A stretch of 58,396 bases of DNA from an uncultured Peptostreptococcaceae bacterium (GCA_949740445.1 CATJIF010000109.1:1-58396); one strand, 5' to 3'; shown: positions 9,772-19,321, numbered from the stretch's first letter. Program-made: numbers and translations. Notes: a model not told the origin generated them from the letters alone.

Positions 9772-10086
9772 TTAGTCGATAACCTGACCGGTCTTCTTGG
9801 ATACTCTCTTTTTGTGTCCGTTCTCCACCTTGTATCCGATTCTGGTCGGGGCTTTCGCCTTGTTATCGTAATACATAACGTTGGAAACATGGATCGGGCC
9901 TTCCTGATGCTTGATTTCAGCAGGCGCTGTTCTCGTCTGCTTCTGATGCTTCGTCTGAACGTTTACGCCTTCCACGATAACGGTGTTGGTCTTGGGGAAT
10001 GCTCTCAGCACTCTGCCTTTCTTGCCCTTATCTTTACCGGTGATTACCAGTACGGTATCATTCTTCTTAATATGCATCTTTTTCAC
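9772..10086 (-). CDS. rplX: 50S ribosomal protein L24
   Basis: L24 is a KOW-domain protein that starts large-subunit assembly. It has 104 residues with the KOW motif at the N-terminus ([21 protein letters not shown]). Its start is 3 nt after the rplN stop, suggesting coupled translation. Confidence 0.97.
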   Translation of the reverse strand: MKKMHIKKNDTVLVITGKDKGKKGRVLRAFPKTNTVIVEGVNVQTKHQKQTRTAPAEIKHQEGPIHVSNVMYYDNKAKAPTRIGYKVENGHKKRVSKKTGQVID

Positions 10087-10089
10087 CTC

Positions 10090-10458
10090 CTACAGCACTT
10101 CTGGCGCCAAAGACACAATCTTCATAAAGCCCTTGTCGCGCAGCTCTCTGGCCACGGGCCCGAAGATACGGGTTCCCACCGGGTTCTTGTCGTCTTTGAT
10201 GATAACCGCTGCATTCTGGTCGAATTTCACGTAGCTGCCGTCGATTCTTCTCGCGCCGTGAGCGGAACGCACGATGACAGCCTTTACGACGTCGCCCTTT
10301 TTCACGACGCCGCCCGGAGTCGCATCTTTAACGGCACATACGATAATATCTCCAATATTCGCAGTTTTACGGCTGGTTCCGCCCAAAATGCGAATGCACA
10401 AAAGCTCTTTTGCACCTGAATTGTCAGCAACTTTCAATCTGGTTTCTGTCTGAATCAT
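10090..10458 (-). CDS. rplN: 50S ribosomal protein L14
   Basis: L14 contributes to the subunit interface. The product has 122 residues, starts [18 protein letters not shown] and ends REL...[12 protein letters not shown], with standard length and signatures. It lies between rpsQ and rplX. Confidence 0.97.
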   Translation of the reverse strand: MIQTETRLKVADNSGAKELLCIRILGGTSRKTANIGDIIVCAVKDATPGGVVKKGDVVKAVIVRSAHGARRIDGSYVKFDQNAAVIIKDDKNPVGTRIFGPVARELRDKGFMKIVSLAPEVL

Positions 10459-10473
10459 GTTCGCGTTGCCTCC

Positions 10474-10731
10474 TTATTTTACTTTCTCGACTATGTTCAC
10501 AAGTCTCCATCTCTTGTCTTTAGACAACGGTCTTGTTTCCATAATTCTCACTTTATCGCCAATGCTGCACTCATTCTGCTCGTCGTGCGCCTTGAATTTC
10601 TTCGTTCTCTTTACAGATTTACCGTAAAGAGAATGACGAATAGATTCTTCTACAGAAACAACGATGGTTTTATCCATTTTGTTGCTGGTTACGATGCCGA
10701 CTCTGGTCTTTCTTGCATTTCTATCTAACAC
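10474..10731 (-). CDS. rpsQ: 30S ribosomal protein S17
   Basis: S17 is an early 16S rRNA-binding protein. I prefer the GTG at 10731 (first residues [12 protein letters not shown]): AGGAGG is 9 nt upstream of it, whereas the ATG at 10740 abuts AGGAGG directly. The resulting 85 residues match the usual family length and start. The core [11 protein letters not shown] and C-terminal [10 protein letters not shown]-like segment are present. Confidence 0.95.
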   Translation of the reverse strand: MLDRNARKTRVGIVTSNKMDKTIVVSVEESIRHSLYGKSVKRTKKFKAHDEQNECSIGDKVRIMETRPLSKDKRWRLVNIVEKVK

Positions 10732-10751
10732 GCTGTACATCCTCCTTTCGG

Positions 10752-10955
10752 TTAACCTTCCACATTCTTCAGCTGCTTCTCTCTCAGCACGGTTTTGCAG
10801 CGGGCGATATCCTTCTTGATATCTCTCATCTTGATGGGGTTCTCCAACTGACCGGTCACGTGCTGGAATCTCAGGTTGAACAGCTCGTTCTTCAGCTTCT
10901 TTACCTCAGCGTTCAGCTCAACCTCGGACATATTCTTGATCTGTTCGATTTTCAT
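10752..10955 (-). CDS. rpmC: 50S ribosomal protein L29
   Basis: L29 lies at the tunnel exit and helps dock SRP and trigger factor. The 67-residue coiled-coil protein has [20 protein letters not shown] and [11 protein letters not shown]. Its start overlaps the rplP stop by one base (TAATG), a sign of translational coupling. Confidence 0.97.
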   Translation of the reverse strand: MKIEQIKNMSEVELNAEVKKLKNELFNLRFQHVTGQLENPIKMRDIKKDIARCKTVLREKQLKNVEG

Positions 10956-11389
10956 TACGCTTCACCACCCTCTGCTACTTCCTGGCCTTTGATGGCAAAC
11001 TTACACTTTACAGGGAGCTTGTGCATGGCAAGTCTCATAGCTTCTCTTGCCGCTGCTTCCGATACACCCTCGATCTCAAACATAACTCTACCAGGCTTAA
11101 CAACTGCTACCCAGTATTCCGGCGCACCTTTACCAGAACCCATTCGAACTTCAGCGGGCTTCTTGGTAACCGACTTGTGCGGGAAAATCTTAATGAATAC
11201 CTTACCGCCTCTCTTGATGGATCTGGTCATGGCGATACGGGCAGCCTCTATCTGATTGGAGGTGATCCAGCCGCACTCCTGGGCAACCAGTCCGTACGCT
11301 CCGTACGTGATGGTATTTCCCTTGGTGGCTACACCTTTCATTCTTCCTCTGTGGACTCTACGACGTTTTACTCTCTTTGGCATTAACAT
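10955..11389 (-). CDS. rplP: 50S ribosomal protein L16
   Basis: L16 organises the A-site region of the large subunit. The 144-residue product starts [19 protein letters not shown] and carries GYGL-like and [22 protein letters not shown] segments. AGGAGG lies 8 nt before the first ATG. It follows rpsC and overlaps rpmC. Confidence 0.97.
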   Translation of the reverse strand: MLMPKRVKRRRVHRGRMKGVATKGNTITYGAYGLVAQECGWITSNQIEAARIAMTRSIKRGGKVFIKIFPHKSVTKKPAEVRMGSGKGAPEYWVAVVKPGRVMFEIEGVSEAAAREAMRLAMHKLPVKCKFAIKGQEVAEGGEA

Positions 11390-11413
11390 CGCGATTTCCT
11401 CCTTTCTATCTGA

Positions 11414-12298
11414 TTATTCTGCGGAAGTCTCGGCAGGAGCCTCAGCAGCCGCTTCCTCTACGGGAGCAGCAGGGGCGGGAGCCGGCTTTGCAGGTCTTTT
11501 TCTCGGATTTACAAATTTCTTTTCGTCTCTGGAATCGAAGCCGTTTCTTCTATCTCTTCTATCGTTTCTGTCTCTTCTCGGACGATCGCCATCGCGGCGG
11601 TCGCGGCGGTCGCCTCTTCTGCGATCACTCTTAGGCGCTTCTTCCGGCAGACCGGACTTCAGTCCCTTTGTCAGGACTTCGCCATTGTTGATCCAAACCT
11701 TTACGCCCAGCTTTCCGTAGGTCGTATCGGCTTCTGCAAATCCGTAAGCAATATCAGCTCTCAGCGTATGAAGGGGAACGTTGCCTTCGCTGTACTTCTC
11801 GCTTCTTGCGATTTCAGCCCCGCCTACGCGCCCGGAAACCATGATCTTGATTCCCTTGCCGCCGGCTTTTATGGTTCTGCCGATGGCCTGCTTCATAGCT
11901 CTTCGGAAGGAAATTCTCTTTTCCAGAGCCTGGGCGATGCTTTCTGCTGTCAGCTGCGCATCCAGCTCTGGTCTTCTTACTTCCACGATGTTGATGGAAG
12001 TGGTTTTGCCGGTCAGTTTTTCCACGTCAGCCTTCAGCTGATCAATTCCGGCGCCGCCGCTGCCGATGACCATGCCGGGCTTTGCTGTCAGAACAGTGAT
12101 CTTCGTCTGGTTGTTCGCTGCTCTTTCGATCAAAACCTTGGCCACTCCAGCCGCATATAATTTTTTCTTAACGAACTCTCTGATCTTCTTATCTTCTACC
12201 AGATAGTCGGCGAAGTCTTTTTTATCTGCATACCACTTGGAATCCCAGTCTTTGATAACGCCCACTCTCAATCCATGTGGACTAACTTTCTGACCCAT
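11414..12298 (-). CDS. rpsC: 30S ribosomal protein S3 with a long low-complexity C-terminal tail
   Basis: S3 lines the mRNA entry tunnel of the small subunit. The core (about residues 1-220) is normal: [18 protein letters not shown], a KH domain around [14 protein letters not shown], and the S3 C-terminal domain ending near VWINNGEVL. About 70 extra residues follow: an Arg/Asp-rich repeat region ([21 protein letters not shown]) at about 230-265, then a basic patch, then a Pro/Ala and Ala/Glu tail. At 294 residues it is clearly longer than the usual 210-240. The reading frame is uninterrupted, so this is a genuine extension. Its solvent-side location near the mRNA entry site suggests RNA contact, which is inference. 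Confidence 0.96.
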   Translation of the reverse strand: MGQKVSPHGLRVGVIKDWDSKWYADKKDFADYLVEDKKIREFVKKKLYAAGVAKVLIERAANNQTKITVLTAKPGMVIGSGGAGIDQLKADVEKLTGKTTSINIVEVRRPELDAQLTAESIAQALEKRISFRRAMKQAIGRTIKAGGKGIKIMVSGRVGGAEIARSEKYSEGNVPLHTLRADIAYGFAEADTTYGKLGVKVWINNGEVLTKGLKSGLPEEAPKSDRRRGDRRDRRDGDRPRRDRNDRRDRRNGFDSRDEKKFVNPRKRPAKPAPAPAAPVEEAAAEAPAETSAE

Positions 12299-12320
12299 TA
12301 AATAAACCTCCTGTTCTGAA

Positions 12321-12653
12321 TTATCTTTCCTTTAATGTAACGCCGATGTGGCTGCTTCTCTTCAGGATAATAGACGCACGGCCCTGAGCACCTGCTCTCC
12401 ACCGCTTCATGGTGGGGCCCTGGTTTGCGTAAGCATCTGCAACGTACAGCTTGGAAACATCCATATCGTGGTTGTTTTCCGCGTTGGCCTTTGCAGACAT
12501 CACAACCTTTTCTACCAGCTCTGCGCCTTTGCCAGGAGTAAACTTCAAAATCGCTAATGCCTCGTCTAAATTCTTACCTCTGATTAAGTCCGTAACAGGC
12601 TTTACTTTAACAGGAGACATTCTGACATATTTTGCAATTGCCTTTGCTTCCAT
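12321..12653 (-). CDS. rplV: 50S ribosomal protein L22
   Basis: L22 extends into the exit tunnel. The 110-residue product has [27 protein letters not shown] and the tunnel-loop end [19 protein letters not shown], the latter being where macrolide-resistance changes occur in other species. Position between rpsS and rpsC is standard. Confidence 0.97.
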   Translation of the reverse strand: MEAKAIAKYVRMSPVKVKPVTDLIRGKNLDEALAILKFTPGKGAELVEKVVMSAKANAENNHDMDVSKLYVADAYANQGPTMKRWRAGAQGRASIILKRSSHIGVTLKER

Positions 12654-12671
12654 TTTTCATATCTCCTTTCT

Positions 12672-12953
12672 CTATCTCTTTACTTTTGAGGACTTGTCTG
12701 CGGCATGCCCTCTGTAATTTCTGGTCGGTGCAAACTCACCCAGTCTGTGTCCTACCATATCTTCGGTGATGTACACGGGAACGTGCTTTTTGCCGTCGTG
12801 CACCGCAATCGTGTGTCCTACCATCTGCGGGAAAATAGTCGACGGTCTGGACCAGGTTTTGATGACTTTCTTTTCATTGGCTGCGTTCATCGCGTCGATG
12901 GCTTTTAACAGCTTCGCGTTGACGAAAGGGCCTTTCTTCAGTGATCTACCCAT
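12672..12953 (-). CDS. rpsS: 30S ribosomal protein S19
   Basis: S19 sits in the 30S head with S13. The 93-residue product starts [16 protein letters not shown] and contains [21 protein letters not shown] and [13 protein letters not shown], all canonical. It lies between rplB and rplV. Confidence 0.97.
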   Translation of the reverse strand: MGRSLKKGPFVNAKLLKAIDAMNAANEKKVIKTWSRPSTIFPQMVGHTIAVHDGKKHVPVYITEDMVGHRLGEFAPTRNYRGHAADKSSKVKR

Positions 12954-12973
12954 TATTTATATCCTCCCTTCAA

Positions 12974-13807
12974 CTATTTGTCGTTTCTTCTCTTTACAAT
13001 GTACTGGTTCGAAGCCTTGTTCTTCTTTCTGGTCTTATAACCGAGAGCAGGCTTGCCCCAGGGGGTAACCGGGCTGACGCGGCCGATTCCGGCCTTGCCT
13101 TCGCCACCGCCGTGCGGGTGGTCGTTGGGGTTCATAACCGAACCTCTGACGGTGGGACGGATTCCCATGTGTCTCTTGCGTCCGGCCTTACCCAGCATGA
13201 TGTTGGAATGATCCAGGTTGCCTACTTCGCCGATGGTGGCTCTGCATTCGGTTCTGATCTTGCGGACCTCGCCGGACGGCAGTCTCACCTGGCAGTAGTC
13301 GCCTTCCTTGGCCATCAGCTGCGCACCGTTACCTGCGGAGCGAACCAGCTGTGCGCCCTTGCCTGCCTTCATCTCGATGCAGTGGATAATCGTACCCACG
13401 GGGATGTCGGACAGTCTCAGGGCGTTTCCTACGGTGATGTCTGCGTTGGCGCCGGACAGGATTACGTCGCCGACCTTCAGCTTGTTGGGAGCGATGATGT
13501 ATCTCTTCTCGCCGTCAGCATATACCACCAGAGCGATGTTGGCGCTTCTGTTGGGATCGTATTCGATTGTCTTTACCGTTGCAGGAATGTCGTCTTTGTT
13601 TCTCTTAAAGTCGATGATTCTGTATTTGATCTTGGCGCCGCCACCTCTGTGTCTTACAGTGATCTTACCTCTGGAGTTTCTTCCGGAGTGCTTTTTCAGG
13701 CTGACTGTAAGAGATTTTTCCGGGGTGGAAGTCGTGATTTCCTCAAATGTGGAAACGGTCATACCTCTCAAACCCGGAGTGGTCGGATTGTATTTCTTAA
13801 TTCCCAT
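12974..13807 (-). CDS. rplB: 50S ribosomal protein L2
   Basis: L2 is needed for subunit association and peptidyl transferase assembly. The 277-residue product has [19 protein letters not shown], the OB and SH3-like domains, and the conserved [14 protein letters not shown] with the functionally important His. Length is normal. Confidence 0.98.
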   Translation of the reverse strand: MGIKKYNPTTPGLRGMTVSTFEEITTSTPEKSLTVSLKKHSGRNSRGKITVRHRGGGAKIKYRIIDFKRNKDDIPATVKTIEYDPNRSANIALVVYADGEKRYIIAPNKLKVGDVILSGANADITVGNALRLSDIPVGTIIHCIEMKAGKGAQLVRSAGNGAQLMAKEGDYCQVRLPSGEVRKIRTECRATIGEVGNLDHSNIMLGKAGRKRHMGIRPTVRGSVMNPNDHPHGGGEGKAGIGRVSPVTPWGKPALGYKTRKKNKASNQYIVKRRNDK

Positions 13808-13821
13808 CGTGCAGTCCCTCC

Positions 13822-14109
13822 TTACAGGCTCTGGAAGAATTCGATTTCCTTACTGTTATCTGTAAGGGTAACGATCGCCTTCTTGGAAGCGGCCGTTCTT
13901 CCTACATATCTTCCCATTCTCTTCATTTTACCATTAACGTTCATAATGTTGACCTTGGCAACCTCTACACCGAAGATTTCTTCGATGGCCAGCTTGACCT
14001 GCGTCTTGTTTGCGCCTGTGGCAACTTTGAAAGTATATTTTTTATTCTGAGCGTCATCCATGGAAGTTTCAGTGATGACCGGTTTGATAATCACATCGTA
14101 AGCCGTCAT
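13822..14109 (-). CDS. rplW: 50S ribosomal protein L23
   Basis: L23 at the tunnel exit docks trigger factor, SRP and SecYEG. The 95-residue product has [14 protein letters not shown] near the N-terminus and the basic extended loop ([21 protein letters not shown]). Its start directly follows the rplD stop. Confidence 0.97.
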   Translation of the reverse strand: MTAYDVIIKPVITETSMDDAQNKKYTFKVATGANKTQVKLAIEEIFGVEVAKVNIMNVNGKMKRMGRYVGRTAASKKAIVTLTDNSKEIEFFQSL

Positions 14110-14733
14110 TTAAGCGTACACCTCCTCGATTTTCTTTACCGCATCCGCCGTGACGATGAAGCTGGTGCTGTTTACGATCTCGTACACGTTCATCTGGGAT
14201 ACCATAGTGGTTCTAACTCCGGGGATATTGGCGGCAGCTCTGATGATGGCGTCATCCTTTTCTGCGGTTACGATCAGCGCTTTTTTCGCAGCCTTTACGT
14301 TCTCCAATACCTTGATCATATCCTTTGTTTTCGGCGCTTCCATCTTGAGAGCGTCCAAAACGATGATTTCGTTCTCCTGTACCTTAGAGGTCAGCGCGGA
14401 CTTCAGTGCCAGGCGTCTTACCTTCTTGGGTACGGTATATCTATAGTCTCTGGGCTTGGGTGCAAAGACGATACCGCCGCCGATCTGCGACGGGTCTGTG
14501 CTGGAACCCTGTCTGTGACGGCCGGTTCCCTTCTGGCGGAAGGGCTTTCTGCCGCCTCCGCGGACTTCAGCTCTGGTCTTTGCGGACTGTGTGCCCTGTC
14601 TCTGGTTTGCTAAATAATTTTTGATCACTTCGTGAACCGCGTATTCGTTGATTTCGATTCCGAAGATCGCGTCATTCAGATCAATGCTTCCGGCCTGTTC
14701 TCCGGCCATGTTCAGCATAGTAACTTTTGCCAT
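14110..14733 (-). CDS. rplD: 50S ribosomal protein L4
   Basis: L4 extends into the exit tunnel; in enterobacteria it also represses the S10 operon through the leader RNA. The product has 207 residues with the tunnel loop (GQKGTGRHRQGS-like RQKGTGRHRQGSSTDPS) and GGGIVFAPKPRDY. Whether it acts on the structured leader seen here cannot be told from sequence alone. Confidence 0.97.
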   Translation of the reverse strand: MAKVTMLNMAGEQAGSIDLNDAIFGIEINEYAVHEVIKNYLANQRQGTQSAKTRAEVRGGGRKPFRQKGTGRHRQGSSTDPSQIGGGIVFAPKPRDYRYTVPKKVRRLALKSALTSKVQENEIIVLDALKMEAPKTKDMIKVLENVKAAKKALIVTAEKDDAIIRAAANIPGVRTTMVSQMNVYEIVNSTSFIVTADAVKKIEEVYA

Positions 14734-14757
14734 TTGACTTCTCCTCCTTTCCCTGAC

Positions 14758-15393
14758 CTATTTTCCCTGGCCCTTGACGGCATAGCGGATCTTGAGCAGG
14801 CCGCCCTTGCCTCCGGGAACAGCGCCCTTGACCAGCATCAGGTTTCTGTCGGCGATGATTTTAACGAGTTCTACGTTCTGCACGGTAACGGTCTCTCTTC
14901 CGGTTCTTCCGGGGGCCTCGTTGCCCTTGAATACACGGGAAGGATAGGTTGCCGCAGCCAGGCCGCCGGGAAGTCTCTTGTGCTTGGAACCGTGGGTCAT
15001 GGGACCTCTGCGGTGTCCGTGGCGCTTGATGTTACCCTGAGTGCCCTTACCTTTGGACGTACCAGTAATGTCTAATTTTACGCCCTCTTCAAAGTCCGCT
15101 ACGGTAATGACCTGTCCGGCCTCGTAGCTTTCGCCCTCTTCCAGGCGGATTTCGGTCAGGTGCTTTTTCAGCGGAGCCTGCCACTTGGCAAAATGCCCTT
15201 TCATGGGCTTGTTTACCCTATGCTCTTTGACGTCTGCGAAGCCGATCTGCACGGCGTCGTAGCCATCGGTTTCAACGGTTTTGATCTGGGTTACGACCGC
15301 GGGGCCCGCCTCGATAACGGTAACCGGAATCGCAGCGCCCTGCTCGGAAAAGATCTGGGTCATTCCGACCTTTTTTCCTAAGATTGTCTTCAT
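14758..15393 (-). CDS. rplC: 50S ribosomal protein L3
   Basis: L3 starts large-subunit assembly and contacts the peptidyl transferase centre. The 211-residue product starts MKTILGKKVGMTQIFSE and holds GTSKGKGTQGNIKRHGHRRGPMTHGS, typical of the family. It is preceded by a 147-nt spacer that is highly structured (see 15441-15539), and AGGAGG precedes the ATG. Confidence 0.97.
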   Translation of the reverse strand: MKTILGKKVGMTQIFSEQGAAIPVTVIEAGPAVVTQIKTVETDGYDAVQIGFADVKEHRVNKPMKGHFAKWQAPLKKHLTEIRLEEGESYEAGQVITVADFEEGVKLDITGTSKGKGTQGNIKRHGHRRGPMTHGSKHKRLPGGLAAATYPSRVFKGNEAPGRTGRETVTVQNVELVKIIADRNLMLVKGAVPGGKGGLLKIRYAVKGQGK

Positions 15394-15440
15394 TCCTTAA
15401 TTCCTCCTAATTTCTTACAGCGGATTACATGATGTAATCA

Positions 15441-15539
15441 TACTAAGCGGGAGATTTAACCGGTCCGCACCGCCGTTCTGCCGACACAGGATGGCAGCGT
15501 TTGCGATGCGCGTTTGGCCAATCTATGTGAGTCTTAGTA
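15441..15539 (-). promoter_or_regulatory. Structured intercistronic RNA between rpsJ and rplC
   Basis: On the minus strand, starting one base after the rpsJ stop, TACTAAG (15533-15539) pairs with CTTAGTA (15441-15447) around a ~85-nt interior. Inside, CGCATCGC pairs with GCGGTGCG (8 bp with one wobble), and CTGCC pairs with GGCAG at the tip. Just downstream is a separate 8-bp inverted repeat (15423-15430 with 15432-15439). A nested structure of this size between two ribosomal genes is a candidate autoregulatory or processing element. I recognise no known family. Confidence 0.55.
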
Positions 15540-15540
15540 T

Positions 15541-15849
15541 TTACAGTTTGATCTCGATGTCCACACCTGCAGGCATATCCAGCTTCATCAGCGCGTCGAT
15601 GGTCTTGGGCGTGGGGCTTAAGATGTCGATCAGTCTCTTGTGGGTTCTCTGTTCGAACTGCTCTCTGGCGTCCTTGTATTTGTGAACGGCTCTCAGAATG
15701 GTGATAACCTGCTTTTCTGTGGGCAGGGGAATGGGACCGGAAACTTCGGCGCCCGTCTTCTTTGCCGTATCCACGATTTTAGCTGCGGACTGATCCAGCG
15801 ATTTGTGATCGTAAGCCTTTAACTTGATTCTGATTTTCTGACTGCTCAT
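15541..15849 (-). CDS. rpsJ: 30S ribosomal protein S10
   Basis: S10 works in the 30S head and, with NusB, in antitermination. I start at [15 protein letters not shown], which has AGGAGG 10 nt upstream and gives the family's 102 residues. The frame stays open upstream to 16095, but that stretch does not resemble S10. It is the first gene of the large ribosomal operon, about 400 nt from its promoter. Confidence 0.97.
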   Translation of the reverse strand: MSSQKIRIKLKAYDHKSLDQSAAKIVDTAKKTGAEVSGPIPLPTEKQVITILRAVHKYKDAREQFEQRTHKRLIDILSPTPKTIDALMKLDMPAGVDIEIKL

Positions 15850-16246
15850 TACGTTTGTTCCTCCTTTGATGTTCCGTACGTTTTCGCTATGCTGTACGAG
15901 GGCGGTTGTCGCGCCTCTTTTCCCAGCCCCGGAAGCCGGCCTGTTCGCCGGGCTGCCGTTGCTGCATGTCCTGAGTTTCCAGACCGTGGCGGGAACGCGC
16001 CGCCCGACCCCAAAGGCCCGCAGGCCTTGCATTTGGCGGGCTTTGTCAAATCTGCCCATCGGTCTTTCTCCGAAACACAGCGCCGTGTGTTTCATTATTT
16101 TTTACTCAAAACAAAAGCGCGAGAATCCCTTCGCCCGGTTCGCGACCGGACAATTCTCGGCAGAAATTACCTGATAGCTCAGCAACTTCCTGCGTCATCG
16201 CGTTATTTTTAAGCATTAGCAGCGCTTGCGCCAGTATGTCACAAGC
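15850..16246 (-). promoter_or_regulatory. Long structured leader of the S10 operon
   Basis: From the predicted transcription start (~16246) to rpsJ the leader is about 400 nt. A first hairpin has an outer stem CGAGAAT / ATTCTCG enclosing CCGGT / ACCGG (about 16124-16164) and is followed by CGCTTTTGTTTT, so it could act as an attenuator. Further down is a GC-rich hairpin, AAGGCC-TGC-GGGCCTT. Between 15850 and 16095 a frame in phase with rpsJ stays open. I do not recognise a named leader family. Confidence 0.6.
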
Positions 16247-16252
16247 TTTTTT

Positions 16253-16281
16253 AGTATACTGTATCCTTGGACATATTGCAA
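16253..16281 (-). promoter_or_regulatory. Promoter of the S10-spc-alpha operon
   Basis: Minus-strand TTGCAA (16276-16281), a 17-bp spacer, and TATACT (16253-16258). It is a near-consensus sigma-A promoter flanked by A/T runs. The stretch 16282-16473 upstream, back to pepV, holds only T-rich sequence and a GC-rich inverted repeat near 16440-16470, and no gene. Confidence 0.85.
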
Positions 16282-16473
16282 GTCTTTTTTAAATATTTTT
16301 TGCATTTTTTTCAGCGGAGAAAAAAGCGAAACGTGGGAAAAATCAATGCTTGTATCGGTCGTTTTCCGCATTGTTTTTCACACGTTTCCTGGTGTTTCAT
16401 TTTGAATTGTCTGACGATTGTGTCCACCTGCCGGGCACCGGCCGCTTCTGCCGGGCGCCCTGCACAGCCGCTG

Positions 16474-17931
16474 TTATGCCAGCACAGCGTCGCTTAAGCG
16501 CACGATGGCCTCCGCATAAATCTTGGCCGCCTTTACCAGATTGTCGATGGAAATGCTTTCGTTTTTCTGGTGCATGATATCCTCCTCGTCGGGAAACAGC
16601 ATGCCGAAGGCCACCGCATTGGGAATGGCCCGGGCATAGGAGGCGCCGCCGATCACCAGCGGCTTTGTCTGCAGATCACCGGTAAATTCCTGATACGATG
16701 CCATCAGCGCCTGTACGATGGGGTGATCTTCCGGAAGGTAGATGGGCGGATTGTGGCTCTTCTTTACTACGCCGTAGCCGCGGGCGTTTAACAGCGGCAT
16801 CATGGCATCGTACACCTTCTCGTCGCTGCAGCTGATGGGATAGCGGATGTTGATGGTCAGCTGCGCTGCCTCTTCGTTCAGGGAAATGACTCCGGTATTC
16901 CAGACCAGCTCTCCGGAGATGTCATCGCAAAAGCCGCATCCCATGCCCGCTCCATTCAGCTCAAAGCCTATATTCCTGTTGTAAAAGTCGATAAAATCCT
17001 CTGCGCTTTCGCCGGCAAAGCCCAGCCGTCCTAAAAATTCCATCAGCACGGAAATCGCGTTTAACCCCTTGCCCGGCGTGGCTCCGTGGGCCGACACGCC
17101 CTCCGCCGCGATCTCCAGGCTCTTGCCCCGCCCCTTGCAGGAAAGCCTATATCCCGTTTCCTTGCAGAAAGCATCTACACGTCCGCGGATGTCGTCGTAA
17201 CCGCAGTCGCTGTATACCAGCGCTTTGGCAAAATCGGGAACGGAATTCGCCGCCGTTCCTCCCTGCATGCTGCGCAGCCGGAGCCCTTTTTCCGCCTCCG
17301 GCACCTTGGCGAACTTTGCGGCAATGTCGAAGGTCAGCGTACCCTTTTCGCCGTTGATCAGCGGAAACTGCCCGTCCGGCGTAAAGCCAAAGTCCGGCGC
17401 ACCCACTTCCGCAAGATAGCGTTCCATTCCATCCCAGTTCGTCTCTTCGTCCAGGCCCAGAATCATGCGCACGGTCTTGCGGGGCAGATACCCGGCTTCC
17501 TTCACCGCCTTCATGGCGTAGAGCGCGGCGATCAGCGGCCCCTTGTTATCCGAAGTGCCGCGGCCGTACACGCGGCCGTCTTTTACCTCTGCCCCGTAAG
17601 GGTCGAACTCCCATCCGCTCCCTTCGGGAACTACATCCAGGTGACCCAGAATGGCCATGACCTCCGGCTTCGCTACGCCGATCTCACCTGCCTCCTGCGC
17701 CGGAAATTCGATGTGTCCGCCGAAATTTTCTACCCGGCGGGTATCAAAGCCCTGGCGCTTTCCAAGCTCCAGCATGGCGGAAAACACTTGCTGCACGCCT
17801 TCGCCAAAGGGCTGCGGCTTTCCGTCGATTCCCAGCTCGTCCACGCTCTTAATGCGCACCAGCGCCTGCAGATCCTCTACCATCTGCTCTCTGTACTGCT
17901 CGATCAGCTGTACGTATTTCTTTTCGCTCAT
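16474..17931 (-). CDS. pepV: PepV-like dipeptidase (M20 family)
   Basis: Cytosolic zinc dipeptidase of the PepV/Sapep group of family M20, which splits dipeptides and some N-terminal residues. The 485-residue product shows metal-site blocks GHLDVVPEG (His/Asp), GRGTSDNKGP (Asp) and GLDEETNWDGMERY (catalytic Glu pair). It also has an inserted lid domain and a C-terminal PNAVAFGMLFP-DEEDIMHQKNE block with the last His. I start at MSEKKYV after a GGAA-type site; an upstream frame to 17982 lacks family similarity. It follows the CapA-like gene by 25 nt. Confidence 0.9.
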   Translation of the reverse strand: MSEKKYVQLIEQYREQMVEDLQALVRIKSVDELGIDGKPQPFGEGVQQVFSAMLELGKRQGFDTRRVENFGGHIEFPAQEAGEIGVAKPEVMAILGHLDVVPEGSGWEFDPYGAEVKDGRVYGRGTSDNKGPLIAALYAMKAVKEAGYLPRKTVRMILGLDEETNWDGMERYLAEVGAPDFGFTPDGQFPLINGEKGTLTFDIAAKFAKVPEAEKGLRLRSMQGGTAANSVPDFAKALVYSDCGYDDIRGRVDAFCKETGYRLSCKGRGKSLEIAAEGVSAHGATPGKGLNAISVLMEFLGRLGFAGESAEDFIDFYNRNIGFELNGAGMGCGFCDDISGELVWNTGVISLNEEAAQLTINIRYPISCSDEKVYDAMMPLLNARGYGVVKKSHNPPIYLPEDHPIVQALMASYQEFTGDLQTKPLVIGGASYARAIPNAVAFGMLFPDEEDIMHQKNESISIDNLVKAAKIYAEAIVRLSDAVLA

Positions 17932-17956
17932 ACCCGTTCCTTCCCCCGCCCCAGAG

Positions 17957-19321
17957 CTACTGTGCCTGCGGACAGTTGTCATGTAAAAATTGGTTTCCTA
18001 TCAGCGCCCTGACATCCTCCAGCGCCTGCTTCGCCCTCTGCAGGTGGCCGGAAACGCCCAGCGCTTCGTTTTGCTCCATATCGCCATCCAGCGGAATCAG
18101 ACGGTAGTTCTGCGTTCCGCCCACCTTATAGCGATCCACCCACACAGGCAGCACGTTCATGCTGATATCGGAAATCCGTTGGTTCTGGGCATCCCAGACC
18201 AGCTCCACTCCGGCCAGCATCCCCTGCTCCGTATAGCGGTTGTCCAGTGTTTCCTGACGCTGGTTGGAGATGAAGTTTCCGAGGGAATAAAACACCGGCA
18301 CCTTGCGGGCATCTGCCGCTGAAGCCGCTTCCTCTGCTGAAAGCACACTGCCGTCGTCCTTTACATATAAGTAGTCCACCGGTTGAAGCACGTGGGGATG
18401 GGAGGCGAATATCACATCCGCGCCAAAGCCGGCCACAGTCTCGGCAATCCGCTGTTGCCAGTCGTTGGGGCTTCTCTGATATTCTTCGCCCCAGTGCAGA
18501 TACGCGACGACAATCTGCGCCCCCGCGGCCCTGGCATCGGCGATGCTTTCCTTCAGCGCCTGCAGGTCTTGATCCAGCGTTTCGTAGCCGAAGCTGTTGA
18601 TCAGCGCCCGCGCTTCTTCCGACAGCCGGTTGCCGTTGATGGTCCGGCTGCCGTTGACCACGGGAGTTTCGTAAGTAGCGGCCACCACGGCCACCGAAAC
18701 GCCCTTCACATCGGTAATGCTGTAGCTCTTCTCTCCCGCAAAGCGCGAGCCCGTGGTGGTAAGTCCGGCATCGCGTAGCACCTGAAGCGTGCGCTGCATG
18801 CCGTCAAAACCGGTGTCCATCATGTGGTTATTGGCCGTGGCTGCGATGTCAAAGCCAGCGCCCTTCAAAGCATCCGCCAGAGAATCCGGTGAATTGAACG
18901 CCGGATATCCCGTAGGCTTTCCCCCGCGGAATGTGGTCTCCACATTGCATATGGCCAGGTCCGCCTGTTCGATGTATTTCTTTACATACATGTAATTGTT
19001 GGAAAAATCATATGTGTCTGTGACTGCATCGTACTGTGCCTTTAACTGGGTTTCGTGAGCCATCACATCGCCTGCGCAAAGGATGCTCAGCTGCACCGGC
19101 GACAAAGGCGCGGGCGTTTCCTGCCCGTCTGAATGTTCCTGCCCATCCTGCGCCCCCTGCACATCATCACCAGCGATACCGCCGGACGGCTCCGACGGCG
19201 AACATGCAGACAGCGAGATCATCAACGCTCCCGCTGTCATAGCTGCCAAAAGCATAAAAAGCCAGAGTCGGCGGACTGCGCCGTTGCGCTGTTTTGTCTG
19301 CCGCATTCCCATACCTCTCAT
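17957..19321 (-). CDS. CapA-family lipoprotein (metallophosphoesterase-like)
   Basis: Predicted exported lipoprotein of the CapA / poly-gamma-glutamate synthesis family with a calcineurin-like fold. An Arg/Lys-rich start and hydrophobic segment lead to the lipobox LSAC (Cys40), followed by an acidic Gly/Asp/Gln linker to about residue 75. Metal-site motifs follow in order: GDVMAHE, CNVETTF, ANNHMMDTG, YLHWGEEY and SHPHVLQPV. No capB or capC is nearby, so polyglutamate synthesis is not implied. In other organisms such lone CapA proteins have unclear cell-envelope roles. AGGGGGA lies 8 nt before the first ATG. It is probably cotranscribed with the NifU-like gene and pepV. Confidence 0.85.
   Translation of the reverse strand: MRGMGMRQTKQRNGAVRRLWLFMLLAAMTAGALMISLSACSPSEPSGGIAGDDVQGAQDGQEHSDGQETPAPLSPVQLSILCAGDVMAHETQLKAQYDAVTDTYDFSNNYMYVKKYIEQADLAICNVETTFRGGKPTGYPAFNSPDSLADALKGAGFDIAATANNHMMDTGFDGMQRTLQVLRDAGLTTTGSRFAGEKSYSITDVKGVSVAVVAATYETPVVNGSRTINGNRLSEEARALINSFGYETLDQDLQALKESIADARAAGAQIVVAYLHWGEEYQRSPNDWQQRIAETVAGFGADVIFASHPHVLQPVDYLYVKDDGSVLSAEEAASAADARKVPVFYSLGNFISNQRQETLDNRYTEQGMLAGVELVWDAQNQRISDISMNVLPVWVDRYKVGGTQNYRLIPLDGDMEQNEALGVSGHLQRAKQALEDVRALIGNQFLHDNCPQAQ

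Noticed and set aside
12941-14050. 369-codon plus-strand ORF
   Set aside because: It is antisense to rplB and rplW, which are unmistakable, and its sequence resembles no protein family.
15850-16095. In-frame upstream extension of rpsJ (82 extra codons)
   Set aside because: No similarity to S10, no Shine-Dalgarno at its ATG, and the AGGAGG-preceded ATG at 15849 gives the exact family length. It is treated as leader RNA.
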